NCBI GenBank assembly: GCA_015179125.1
Contig: WHVA01000244.1
Coordinates: 94,331 to 158,330 of the forward strand
Source of the DNA: Gautieria morchelliformis
Lineage: Eukaryota; Basidiomycota; Agaricomycetes; Gomphales; Gomphaceae
DNA: 64,000 nucleotides
Direction of reading: 5' to 3'
Shown here one piece after another: positions 33,110 to 43,770 of the stretch (position 1 is its first letter; every line of letters starts with the position of its first letter). The notes beneath the pieces are model-generated. The model was not told the origin of the DNA, ran no database searches, and worked only from the letters and a program-made list of their open reading frames with translations. Both the position numbers and the translations under genes were made by a program.

Positions 33110-33591
33110 CCTGACAATCAGCCAGGTCATTCTGAATATGGAGTGATGCTGACCATGGAGGAAACCCCGACAACGGTCAGTCAACCTCTGGATTCCTCAC
33201 AAACATCAGGACCGGAGCCATCACCTGGGCCAGTAAATTGCAGAATATAGTCACCTTGTCCACAACCGAGGCCAAATTCATTGCATCAGTCCTAGCAGGG
33301 ACCGAGATCATCTGGTTGCGGAGTCTATTAGACAAGCTCAACACAAAAGTCGAAGGACTGTCTCACCTGTTCATTGACAATCAATCTGCTCTCTCTGTTA
33401 CCAAAAATCCTGAACATCATGGACGCATGAAGCAGCTGGATATCCGGTACTTCCAGCTGTGAGAGAAAGTTGCTCATAAAGTCATTCAGATCGGCTACAC
33501 ACCCACGAATAACATGCCAGCGGATCTACTGACCAAAGTGCTGCCTCACGAGTCAGTAGAATGGCATAGACTTGCCATGGGGCTCTTCTGA
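33110..33591 (+). pseudogene. Copia polyprotein, RNase H C-terminal end
   Basis: The frames read STSGFLTNIRTGAITWASK and LQNIVTLSTTEAKFIAS, then IDNQSALSVTKNPEHHGRMK with LDIRYF, then YTPTNNMPADLLTKVLP and a stop after MGLF. These are the conserved last blocks of copia RNase H (TTEAEY, DNQSA, HxRxKHID, TxxMxADxLTK). One frameshift near 33240 and one TGA at about 33462 break it. The protease, integrase and reverse transcriptase are absent. The LTR directly after it (33614) is the expected 3' neighbour. Confidence 0.85.
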
Positions 33592-33613
33592 AGTTGACTG
33601 CCTCAGGGGTGTG

Positions 33614-34374
33614 TGTTACTCGTGCAAGATCACATGATGCAATCACCCAATATAGTAGTCTGAGTTCGAAGGGAAACCCTATCAGTTTTCCCTTTGAACT
33701 TGTAGTAAAAGCTCTTTAATAGATTGGACTGGGGGTATTAGAAGGAATCTCGATGGTGATTCCGGTAATCCTGCGGATGGTGCGGACGCTCAGAAAGTAA
33801 CTTGGTGGGGCTATACTACGTATTGTAGTGTACAAATGTCTCAGTACCCTATGCCACTTATGCTAGAGCGGCAGTGAATGCTACAGTGGATTTAGATTGA
33901 GGAGGACGCGGAATTGGATGGAGATAGCTGTCTAATTGTTCAACATACAAAGGTAGCTACTTTATACTACTCAGAGCATCGCTATCTAGTAAGTATTGAG
34001 ATTGGTGTGGAGCACGAAGGATTGTGTACATGTGAGTGAATGATAGAATGGACGGGGATGGATCTCCGGGGTTATGCCCGGGGTGGAGTCGAGTCATGGG
34101 AACATCTCGTACCTAAACATACAGGTATATAATATGGATCGGATGGGGCATACGGAGATGGAGTGGGAAGATGAAGCCAGGTCATGGGGTGAGTGTCAGT
34201 TAAGAGTGGGGAGCGTGAGGAGTCGAACAATGCGCATATACGCGCTCGGGTCAGTTCTGTGCGGCCGGCGCGCCTCGGATCCCACAACAGAACTCAGGTA
34301 CGTAGCGCTAGATACTCACTGAGCAGACAGTAATCTCATCAGTTTTCCCTTCGAACTCAGTACTGCGCGTAACA
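33614..34374 (+). mobile_element. Copia 3' LTR (about 760 bp)
   Basis: Starts TGTTACTCGTGCAAG 22 bp after the RNase H stop, following a purine-rich stretch (CCTCAGGGGTG), and ends CGCGTAACA, so it has TG..CA ends with TGTTAC..GTAACA inverted termini. Near the left end GAAGGGAAA and TTTCCCTTTGAA pair; a similar AGTTTTCCCTTCGAACT recurs near the right end. Confidence 0.65.
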
Positions 34375-34379
34375 AGTCT

Positions 34380-34845
34380 TGGTCGCGCAAAAGAGCGCCG
34401 GCATCAGTAACCAATCCTGCTTACTAGTACTCACCCAATCTGTCGCGAACGAGTAAGCATAGACCTGCGGCGTAGAAAACATTTTATTTGACCAGAACAA
34501 GCGCTCTGGCTGGATCAGACAAGAAAGGGAAAATACTTACAGATACTAATAGATACCTGGTGTCAGAATATACATTACTTTTTCAGGCGACTTATCGCAA
34601 GGTGACCGACTAGTATATATATGCATGAACACCTGCTAGTATAACAACCAACACTGCGCGAAAACAAAGCGATAGACCAAGTCGTCGAGCTGAGCGCATA
34701 GATCCGGGCTCTTTTCCGGAACACAACCGTTGCAAGGTACGTACGGTCAATATGGTATCGACTGCGGCACCACCTATGGCATCACCGGCCAATGCATTCT
34801 CTCACAGCGACCACAGGCGGCATATCATCCTTGGAATGACTCTGC
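34380..34845. other. No gene recognised
   Basis: Short open frames only. The 34610-34845 stretch may be 3' exon or UTR of the minus-strand membrane-protein gene next to it. Confidence 0.3.
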
Positions 34846-34849
34846 ACGC

Positions 34850-35580
34850 GCATGTCTGACAACTGATAGCTTGCGTTCTGATGACTTTGAAGTAAGATTG
34901 TGTGCTGTCCACTGGCAGAACCGTAGTGGTTCAACATGTTGAGAAGCAGACGGCAGCCCATAGTGCAAGGTATTGCAAATTCCCATCTTGAAAATAATGT
35001 CACTACCATCTCTTCTGATCAAAAAGGAGAAGTGACATACCCAATGGCTATTAGTATAAGACCACGAGGAGCCAGGTAAATTCGTCAGATGCACAGCCAA
35101 GATACTGCGAAGCACACGTCACTATTTTGCCGGAGCAAAAAGACACTAATATTGACCAAAAAAAGTAGAGTATACTAGCTCAATGTCAGAGGGCTAGACG
35201 AAAATGTGTAGAAAGACAAAAGGCTGAGCTGACCTGTCTTGAACGAGGCGCTTAAGTTGGGATGAACCAATTTCGTTCCTGTATCTGTCCCACTGTTTGT
35301 AGATCATGAAAAGGCATAGGACGACTGCATTTGCAAGGGAAGGAACGAAACAAGCCGCTAAATTTCTCGACGCCGAAGGACCGGCGCAGCCAGTCAAGTT
35401 GTCAACGGAAGGTAATCCCACGCCTGTCGGACGATTAGAAATGGTCAGGCAGAATGTTGCTGTAGGGGTCCTCACCAGGCGATATGTAGAACCCAAAAAG
35501 GACCATAGTGACGGCAGTTGTAATCAATAGGAAACCAACCATGCCATATAGAAGTTGTTTGTTGCGATTATACACAGCAT
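34850..35580 (-). CDS. DUF6533-like membrane protein (possibly decayed)
   Basis: Minus-strand exons: VYAVYNRNKQLLYGMVGFLL and a membrane segment (35580 downward), an intron GTGAGG..GACAG, then GLPSVDNLTGCAGPS with the membrane segment FVPSLANAVVLCLFMIY, KQWDRYRN and LKRLVQDS, an intron, and finally WEFAIPCTMGCRLLLNMLNHYG (about 34900). The order matches the gene at 6500-7222. The exon before the last does not give one clean frame, and the 5' exons between 35600 and 36100 were not found with certainty, so it may be a pseudogene. Function is unknown; members are multi-pass proteins of Agaricomycetes. Confidence 0.55.
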
Positions 35581-35599
35581 AGACCTATGAAACAATTAC

Positions 35600-36715
35600 G
35601 TCCCAGTGTCTGAATGTATGCAATAGAGAATAGAGAACATACACGGGCCAGCAGAATGACTGGATTGCTCAAGGTTAGTGCATATTTACAGTAAAATAAC
35701 ATGTATGAACTTGTCTGTACTCACTGTCTACACTGACAATCGCAATTAAAACGCTGTTACTTGTGTCAGTCCGAGTCCATACAATGTATCAAGGATGGAC
35801 ATACGACACAGATTCCAACCAAAAAAAGGCACTGCAGCTGGAGTAATATTCTAAGGCGGTGTTATAATACTGACGTTTTCTGCACTTACAACTGTGAACG
35901 GAGGAATTGATGAGCATCACACATTTATCACGCTAATCTTACACCCATACCTTATTCGGCAAGGATGCATGAAAGGTCACTTCATCCCGACGTTGTCTGT
36001 TAACTTCATATAGAGAATCGAAGACACAGACGCACCTGTGACTTCAATGATAAGCGAGGAAAGCCCGAAATAACGAGTCTATCGGCATTGGGAGTTTTAT
36101 GGCCGTATACTTCAAAAAAATCACAGGCGGTACAGACTCACCCATAGAAACAGTAGCTTTCCCAGTGTCCGTGGGCCCCTCCAAATATTCAGGACCTGAA
36201 GTTTGTCTAAGAAGTCATATGGCAACTTGCGAAGGCCAAACTAACCTCAGCATCGAAGGTTATAGCTGTCTGGTATTAGTGAATGGTTTCGAAAATCAAA
36301 AATTCCCCTCACCATGGTCATACAAGAGGACCACCAACGATGCGAGCGCTGAGTACTCTGTAAGGGTTATGTCTGCTTTAAGAACGCATTAATTAGATCA
36401 TCCATCGCTTGTGTATTAGCACTGGCCTAATTTTGCCGTTGTAACAAATGATTGAGGAACGACAGACATTCTACACACAAGAATGAGGTAGGTGGGACTG
36501 TGACTGTTAATTATTATACCTGGACTTGACCTCCTTGATATTATTGGTATGCAGTCGTTATCCATCACTTCCGATACCGACTCAACATGAAATTCAATCG
36601 TTCTATAAGTAATGCGCGCGTGAGCTTTGAGCCGGTGAATAGAGAACCTTTCAATTAAAGGGTCGATCTCGAATGAGGCGCGACAGCCGATTCCTGACAG
36701 CGAACCAGGGCTGCC
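35600..36715. other. No gene recognised
   Basis: A plus frame of 97 codons (36099-36392) and weak minus frames are open but match nothing I know. 5' exons of the neighbouring membrane-protein gene could lie here. Confidence 0.3.
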
Positions 36716-36716
36716 G

Positions 36717-36958
36717 CGTTAAGGCTTGGATCTGTATAAGATATCCAGGTATCAGTTAAGTTATCTCAAGTGGCTATATTCCCGGCACTGACCACAGTGA
36801 CTCTTCTATTGGTGTGATATTCTGGACCCTCGTGCCACGTTAAGGCTTGGATCTGTATAAGATATCCAGGTATCAGTTAAGTTATCTCAAGTGGCTATAT
36901 TCCCGGCACTGACCACAGTGACTCTTCTATTGGTATGATATTCTGGACCCTCGTGCCA
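36717..36958 (+). repeat. 121-bp perfect-looking tandem duplication
   Basis: CGTTAAGGCTTGGATCTG to CCTCGTGCCA occurs twice in a row (36717-36837 and 36838-36958) with only about one internal difference (GGTGTG or GGTATG). It must be recent. Confidence 0.92.
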
Positions 36959-37129
36959 CGACTCTCTTGGAAAACATTGGACGGTGATTGCCTTGATTGA
37001 ACAAAGAGAGAGATACTTACATCGAAAATGGTATACAATGCCCGATACAGTAGGAAGCGAGTGGGGTTACCGGTGGAGGCGGCGCTCCGGATAGCCGTCA
37101 GACGCCGGCTGTTGGAATCATGTACAGCC

Positions 37130-37215
37130 AGTTGTAGATTACATGCACAACCTGCTGTCAAGTACAATTACCTGTTGTAAATTACATCTACAACCTGCTG
37201 TAAATTACACGTGTG
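37130..37215 (+). repeat. Short repeat AACCTGCTGTAAATTACA
   Basis: Three loose copies of TACAACCTGCTGTAAATTACA spaced about 30 bp apart. Between 36960 and 37130 I see only a minus frame without a known family. Confidence 0.6.
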
Positions 37216-37249
37216 TTCAAATCAGACGCCTATTCCTGCGCCTCCACAT

Positions 37250-37815
37250 GCGGTTCACCTGAACCGTCCCCTAGCATCCTCAGTACGGTGCCAGTGCACC
37301 GTAGCCCGCCGCATGTCCGTACAGTGCACATGCACCGTATGCCGCCCTCTTCCTGCGGTGCACCTGCACCCTAGGCCGCCCCTCCGTCCGGTGCACATGC
37401 ACCGTACCCGGCCTGTCAGTACGGTGCACGTGCACCATAGCTCGCATCTCAGTACGGTGCACCTGCACCATAGGCCGCCCTCGGTACGGTACGCCTGCAC
37501 CATATCCCCCCTCTCAGTACGGTGCATGTGCACCATACGACGCCCCTCAGTACGCTGCACCGGCGCTGTAGGCCGCCTGGTGGTACGGCGCACGTGCACT
37601 ATCCGCCGCCCCTCAGTACGGTGTACGTGCATTGTATCCGCCCTCTGCCTACGGTGCACCTGCACCGTATCCCGCCACTCCCTACGGTGCATGTGCACCA
37701 TAGGCAGCCCCTCGGTACGGTGCACCTGCCCCGTAAGCCGCCTGTAGGCATGGTGCCTATGCACCATATGCGGCCCCTCAGTACGGTTCACCTGCACCAC
37801 ACTGCGCCTCAACAC
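37250..37815 (+). repeat. Palindromic minisatellite, 33-36 bp units (about 16)
   Basis: Each unit carries GTACGGTGCACCTGCACCATA, in which GGTGCA and TGCACC are inverted, so every unit can fold. Read on the plus strand one frame gives repeats of QYGAPAPYAAP, interrupted by TAG where CATAGG or CGTAGG occurs; toward the right end it reads PYAAPQYGSPAP and then PQYGHEGQSQ. It may be the remnant of a Gly/Pro/Tyr-rich protein gene. Confidence 0.7.
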
Positions 37816-38995
37816 GATGCACCTCCATCATACCTCAGTATGGGCACGAAGGGCAAAGCCAAAGGGAAGGCGAAGGATAAGGGGTCGACTGTGGGTACAT
37901 CGTCGATCTCCTCAAAGGGTATTCTTGGTAAGCTCCTTCTACTTTCCTCATGATTGTCTTTGGCTGATTTCCAGATACCTTCAAAGGCACTCGAACGTCC
38001 ATGCTGGTCCCCAGGAAAGGGTGGAAGACCTGGTGGAGAGGTCGGAGGATCTGATGAGGAATGTGTCAGTGAAATTGAACAAATTAAATGGAGCTATTTT
38101 AGAACTAGAGGGAGTCCAGGCAACGATTAGGAAACTAATGAAGTAGAATGGTCTTTTTAGAATAATTTTGAACATAGAAGCATTTCTTGGGGTTCTACAA
38201 GATCCTAAGCTTTTTGGTTTCTTTGGATACCTGGTGTGAAATTCAGCGGGTCTGCTAGCCGAGTTAGTCACATTTGAAGAGGGTTATCCAGACAAAGCCT
38301 GGGGGGCATGCTCATCTCCCTTCCGCTCTACTCCAGCCTCTTTCGGCGAATATGACTATCCAGGATTTTCTTGATTTCATATTCGTCTGGGGAGTCAATT
38401 TTGATTCGGGGTGAAGGCAGCTAGGGGGGGAGCGAAGAGGACCGAAGGGATCGCCTGGTCTCTCAAATAGAAGTTGTGAGGATTTGCCAATTGCGAAAGC
38501 ACCATTCCCCCCTTTAAGGCACATGTCACCCTGATGGGTCAATGCATCAGGCTTCATGCCGAGTTGCCCATTTCAGTAGGGGTACTGTAGATGAATATTG
38601 ACAGGTGTTCGGGTCATCGCACCTGGCGTTGGGAGTGGTTTTCAGTTTTTCAGAAAATCTATACATGGTGTACATGGGTGAGGATGGTTCGGAATGGGGT
38701 CAGGTGCTGTTTTTGAGCTAATAGTTTCATTTTCTATTATGCGTTCCTCTTCGGCTAAAAAAGGGGTGTCTGGGGGTTGTCTGGTGGTGTCTGGGTGTGT
38801 GTGGAGCATTCCCCAGGTGTGTCTATGTATGTAACTATGGGAGGTATGAGAGGTAAAAGCAGTTTGCGCCCTTTTTTCCTTTTGGTGGTGGTGGTCGGAG
38901 TGTAAAAAGTTTTCTCCATCACCAATATTCCAATCAGTTCAACCTGTACCCCAGCGCCGAGTTATCAGTGCTGGCTGAGGGTGTGTCAGTGAAGT
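37816..38995. other. No gene recognised, G/T-rich in part
   Basis: A basic frame after the minisatellite (37817-38146) ends in ERVEDLVERSEDL and a coiled-coil-like stretch, but I do not recognise it. 38760-38830 is a TGTCTGGGGGT-rich tract. The 5' LTR of the gypsy element should lie here and was not found. Confidence 0.3.
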
Positions 38996-38999
38996 TCCC

Positions 39000-41438
39000 A
39001 AGGAACCAAGCGCTGAGCCCCTAGAACCCAGTGATCCTGGTGATGGTGGTGGAGGTGGCAATGATTCCAATTCCAAGCATAATTCCGATCCCTTCAGTAG
39101 CAGGCCTGAGACCTAATCCCAACCCGAATGCAGTGGCAAACGGTGAGGAACAGGTTGGGCGACTACTCACAGCTTTGGAAAGGCTCACCGATAATAGACT
39201 TGGTGGTGGAGACCGAAATTACTCCAAGGCAAAACTCGGGGAACCCATCCAGTTTGATGGCTCGGACCCGAAGAAGCTCCAAGGATTCCTCCTCCAGTGC
39301 ATGTTGAATTTCCATGCCAAACCCCTGTCAAGATTGGTTTTTAGGCGTTAATATTGTGTATTTAGTGAACACAACGAATGCCCGAATAACTTGTGCGAAT
39401 AAGTATGCCGTTCGGCGAATAAGTGAACTGATGAATGTTCACGAAACAAAGGGGTTGCCCGAACGGGGCTCGCCCTGTCTACAGTCGTAGCGAAACAGCT
39501 CGCAGTACTTGACGACGCAACGTGCAAGATATTGCGGAAGGGCTGTCTAAGTTTCGACGGTCCCTTGGCTGGCGAAGGTGCCCCTTAGGAGCCCTTCGCC
39601 AACAGCACAGAAAGTAGTTCGAAGGCTAAGGTAACGAAGATGAAGTATGAGAACTCACCAGTGATGCCTAAGTCCTTGGCTGGTCGAAGATAGAAATCTT
39701 CAAGGAGAGGCTCAAGACGACGATCACAGCGAGGGCAAGTTTGCACAAGATGGACGACGTATGATAATTGAACTGGGGAATATACATGCGAATGTAAACT
39801 ACTTATATCGAATGCTCGTACGGTATCATCGAATAGGAAAGAGGCCGTCACGAGTCAGGGTTAGATAGGGGTGCGCAGTCATGATACTAAGGAGATGGAA
39901 TAAACATACAATAGAGTGAGGGAGGGGTGCGAATATGAAACGACGGAGAGTAAAGGTGGCAAAGGTACTTATGTATGAAACCATGTCTTGGGGCCTGCAT
40001 ACATGTCACCCTGCATGGACCCTTCGTTCACTGGGTTGATCCCACACGACCTTCTGAGGGAAAGCTCCGCGAACATACTTTGGCCATACGAAAACCCAAA
40101 GGGGTTGGATTTAAGATGATGATGGGGTTCGTGATGAATCATCACGCCGGGTAAATGGTACCGATCGTATTTGATGGCGTGCCTTGTTGGCGAAACGTGC
40201 GAGCAGCGAATAGCGGTTCGGCGAATGCGGCAAAGGGTGAACGGAGAGAACATAGAGGAGGCGTGGCCGGAGGGAGGGGCGAAGCCAAGCGAACACGGAG
40301 GAGGAGTAGCGAATGAGGGAATGGGGGTAACAAGGTGCAGGAAATACATAGGTCATGGCAATCCGATTGTCAGAACACCATCGAAGAGGGCCGAGCAGAG
40401 GAGGTGGTAGGCCCAACAATGACTGCTAGGTTAGTCCGAAGACGTCGATCGCTTGTTGACGGCATAACTATGGTCATTGTCGCGAACAGCGAGAATTGGT
40501 TGCCGAACATGACAATGGCGATCGGAACGACCACGGAGATGGGGTGACAAATGGTAAGACAGAGCACCTGAATATGAGAAATAGACGCGTCATGACAACC
40601 CCAAGCCTTCCGAGATGGTTCTACCAAAGTGAACTACATCTTGTCCTTCCTCAAGGGAACAGCTCTTGATTACTTCGAGTCCTACCTTGCAGATGACCCT
40701 GCTGATGAACCCGCATGGGCTTCGGATTATATGGCATTCACAAAAGAGCTCTATCTGAATTTCAGCCCTTACAGTCAGGTTGCCGATGCCGAAATTGAGC
40801 TCAAAAATCTGGTCATGAAGGACAACCACAAGGCAACTCGGTTTTTTGTCGAATTCTACAGGCTTGCATCTGTCCTGCAGTACAATGATTTGGCTTTGCA
40901 CCGCCGAACTTATTTAGCCATGCTGAAGCAAATCAAAGATGAGATGGTGCATTTAAACAAACCCCAAACCCTTGATGACCTCCAAGACCTTGTTCAGAAA
41001 ATCAACCAGAGGTATTGGGAACATTGCGGTGAACTCTCTCATGAGACACATTCTGCTCCCAAACCCAAGGCCAAGAATGACAGGTTGGCCAACCAAAACC
41101 GAGGTTCCCAGAACAATGACCGATGTCAAGGTCAAGGTTCAGGCCATTCTAATGCTAATGCCAGGAATAACCAAGGCAAAGGCAAAGATAAGCCGAAAGA
41201 GAATAATCAGTCCAAAGGTCAGAAAAAACCCGAACCGGAAATACTCAGCAAGGATGGCAAACTCACGCCCATGGAACATGAAAGCTGCATGGATAACAAC
41301 CTCTGCTTAGTATGTGCACAGAGTGGCCACCGTGTGAAAGAATGTCCGAAAGCCACATTGGCCCACGAAGCAATGGCTTCCAATGGGAAGACCTCTGACG
41401 ACAAAGCCAATACCTCGGCTTCAGGCGCAAAAAAATAG
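39000..41438 (+). pseudogene. Gypsy gag, split by an LTR
   Basis: The first part (to 39325) has the Pro/Asn-rich start and LGEPIQFDGSDPKKLQGFLL, the start of the retrotransposon gag domain. After the inserted LTR it resumes at 40603: VNYILSFLKGTALDYFES, then FTKELYLNFSPYSQVADAE and LKNLVMKDNHKATRFFVEF. The Lys/Asn/Gln-rich tail ends in a CCHC zinc knuckle, CLVCAQSGHRVKEC (about 41305-41346), which binds RNA. Removing the LTR and one target copy would rejoin the halves, so gag was whole when L2 landed. The downstream half (from 40629) has no stop for 270 codons. Confidence 0.88.
39326..40597 (+). mobile_element. Solo LTR, family L2, with 5-bp target duplication
   Basis: TGTCAAGATTGG to CGCGTCATGACA, 1272 bp, TG..CA with TGTCA..TGACA inverted ends. 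The flanks are ACCCC at 39321-39325 and ACCCC at 40598-40602, a perfect target duplication. Inserted in gypsy gag. Confidence 0.95.
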
Positions 41439-41540
41439 TCAGTGGCCCTCCGGCCTCCACGCATACCGAGGGTCACGTTGACTCAGCTTGCGCATTAGGG
41501 GAGGTAAGAATCAATACTTCTGCTCTCTGTTCTCCAAATT

Positions 41541-42342
41541 CTCTTGTAGTTAGTTTGTCCTTGTCCCTTATCCCAAACCAAAATTTTAAAGCTCTAGTAG
41601 ATTCCTGTTCTACTCATTGTTTTATCAAGTCAGTTTTTGTAAGTAGAATGTTCTCAAAACCTGATCCGTAGACCCAATCCTGCTCCGCTTTTTTGATGGT
41701 AGTACAAATTCAGTAATTACTGAAGCTATAGAGCTACCTATCCATTTCACCGATGGTCACACCCATTCTGTAGACTTTTATGTCACCCCCTTGATTCATC
41801 TGTTTTGGTAGTTCTCGGACACAACTGGCTCCCCACTACAATCTGTTGATTGACTGGGTATTGGGCAGTATTACGTTCCAAACTACCCTCCCAGGCAGTC
41901 CTGTGGAACCTCTGCCGGCTGTGGCTTGCGCCTCTATGGCCAAGACCAAGCCAAGACCGAGCCAGGTGGCTCTCCTGAATGTGGCAGTGTTTTACCATGC
42001 TTGCAAACTAGATGGTTCCCAATGTTTCCAGCTAAATCCGGTGCAACCTGAATATGAGGTTTCGGCCTGTTCAGCCTCTGTGCAATCTGTGATCTGGTGG
42101 ATGTCAAGGATGTCCCGACAGAGTACCATGACTTCGTGGATGTCTTTAGCAAGCCCAAAGGCGACACCTTGGCTCCCCACCGACCCTATGATCTCAAGAT
42201 CATGCTCGAGGATGGTGCTACTCCTCAACCTCCATTGCATTTGCTCTCTACCTTGGAGCTTGCCATGCTCTGAGCTTTCATTGATGAGCACCTAAATTTG
42301 GGTTACATTCAGCCCACTTGGTCCTCCCACCGAGCCCTGATT
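41541..42342 (+). pseudogene. Gypsy protease and start of reverse transcriptase
   Basis: ALVDSCSTHCFIKS at 41591 is the aspartic protease site, with Cys where Gly of DSG is expected. PIHFTDGHTHSV and LIDWVLGSITFQTTLP follow. At 42110-42340 come VPTEYHDFVDVFSKPKGDTLAPHRPYDLK (in part) and FIDEHLNLGYIQPTWSSHRA, the conserved lead-in to reverse transcriptase. Several stops and frame changes occur. Coding similarity ends at about 42342 and resumes at 43775. Confidence 0.8.
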
Positions 42343-43770
42343 GTCAGGGGACACCCTGTGTTCCAGTTCCCACACACTTCCGACTCCGCTTCCATCTCCG
42401 ACTCTGCTTTCGGAAATGATTCCGCTCCTGGGAGAACTTCCACCAGTTCTGTTCACTTAGCCAATTCCACTCCACTTTCCAACTTCCCCTCTCAAAACAG
42501 TGTCATAAGTCAAGCGACTCACATAGTAGGTGACATCTGTTATGATAAATGCAACTATTACATTTCAAATCACTTATATATAAAAGAAACTAATAAAGAA
42601 AGAAAAAAGAGAAAAAGATCAAAAAGAAACAGAAATGACATTTATGATAGATGTCGGCGGAGACGACGATCACACGAATTTATGACATGCTATATTACTC
42701 ATAGATCGGGTAATGTACAGGAGTTTGAGCATCGATCACGTGCGGTCGATCAGGGACGGCGCGCCTATCGAGTGATGGCATCGGCCATGACGTCGACAGG
42801 CGCCAAGCCATAGGCACTGAGGGGTGCGGGCACCAAACGCCGCAGAGAACAATAGACTGCGCAGGAGTATAGGGTGCTGTGGAGCGACCTGAGAATGTCA
42901 CCTGCAGTATACATACTCAATCAGCTGCCCCACAGAAAGGGCACAGAGACAGCGGCCCCATCTCCAAGCCCAGCATATATGCTGGGCAGGGTAGATTTAG
43001 CTCCATTTTTCTATTTGAACTCCATGACACGTCTGACTGACTACTATCTTAACATCATGTGGACAGGGGCTTTGTATACTAGGTACAGATCTCTATTCCA
43101 AAGCCCAGACAATCCTAACATCATCCCCATCACCCCATGACTTTATGACTATAAATTAGTCACCCCTTAGTTACAAGTAGTTTTTCGACCCATCCATCCA
43201 ATATCTTGAACACTAGTAGTTACTATCAACATAGTATAAATAGCTAGTACAAATGTATGAACGAAATTATCCAGAATCAATTATTCTGCCTCCTGAAATT
43301 ACTGTAGTCTTGTTTGATAGCTACAGAGCTCAGATCTTGATAGTTTATTCCAAATCTTCGTCGAGGGTCTACTAATACTGTTTACTCTATACTACCTTAA
43401 AAGTGAACGTTTTTGATTTGGTTATCCCTTGGATCGACACCGTTCTTCTGTCGACACGGTCACGTGACCCTCATTCATCAGTGCTGGACGCGCCTCGAAA
43501 GGCTTAGTCAGCACACAGGAGAGGGGCGAACATAGTGGTTCCAGTCACTAAGCAATAGATTCTATTCGTTGAAAGGCACTAATTAACACCTTAATCCAAA
43601 AACATCAAGGGTTGATCAAGGGTCAGGGAAGTCAGGGGGATGCAGGGTTGATGGTGAGTGCCAAGTGTTTTCCCTGGCTGTGGAGCATAGTATAATATGG
43701 GCTCACTGACATTGGGGGTCCTTACCCCTTGTCAATTGTGTGGTAGTGTGATCTCCACAGCCAACTAGGG
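42343..43770 (+). mobile_element. Insert in gypsy reverse transcriptase, containing an L1 LTR
   Basis: About 195 bp (42343-42537) and 165 bp (43607-43770) of unidentified sequence flank the L1 LTR. The left part is rich in TCCGACTCCGCTTCC. The two flanks do not belong to gypsy coding sequence, so they are an earlier insert into which L1 jumped, or rearranged debris. Confidence 0.5.
42538..43601 (+). mobile_element. Solo-LTR-like element, family L1, complete, with 5-bp target duplication
   Basis: From TGTTATGATAAATGC to TTAATCCAAAA, 1064 bp. It is flanked by ACATC at 42533-42537 and 43602-43606. The element has TATAAATA boxes, the palindrome GGTCACGTGACC (43458-43469) and no protein gene. The right terminus AAAA is unusual; the same edge is fixed by the copy at 57061. 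Confidence 0.92.

Noticed and set aside
36895..37167. Pheromone receptor (STE3) fragment on the minus strand
   Set aside because: Only a loose resemblance in one Arg/Leu-rich stretch; no further membrane segments or intron pattern supports it.
37255..37815. Minus-strand frame with MVHMHRTEG repeats as a His-rich protein
   Set aside because: Follows from the palindromic minisatellite; both strands stay open equally well.
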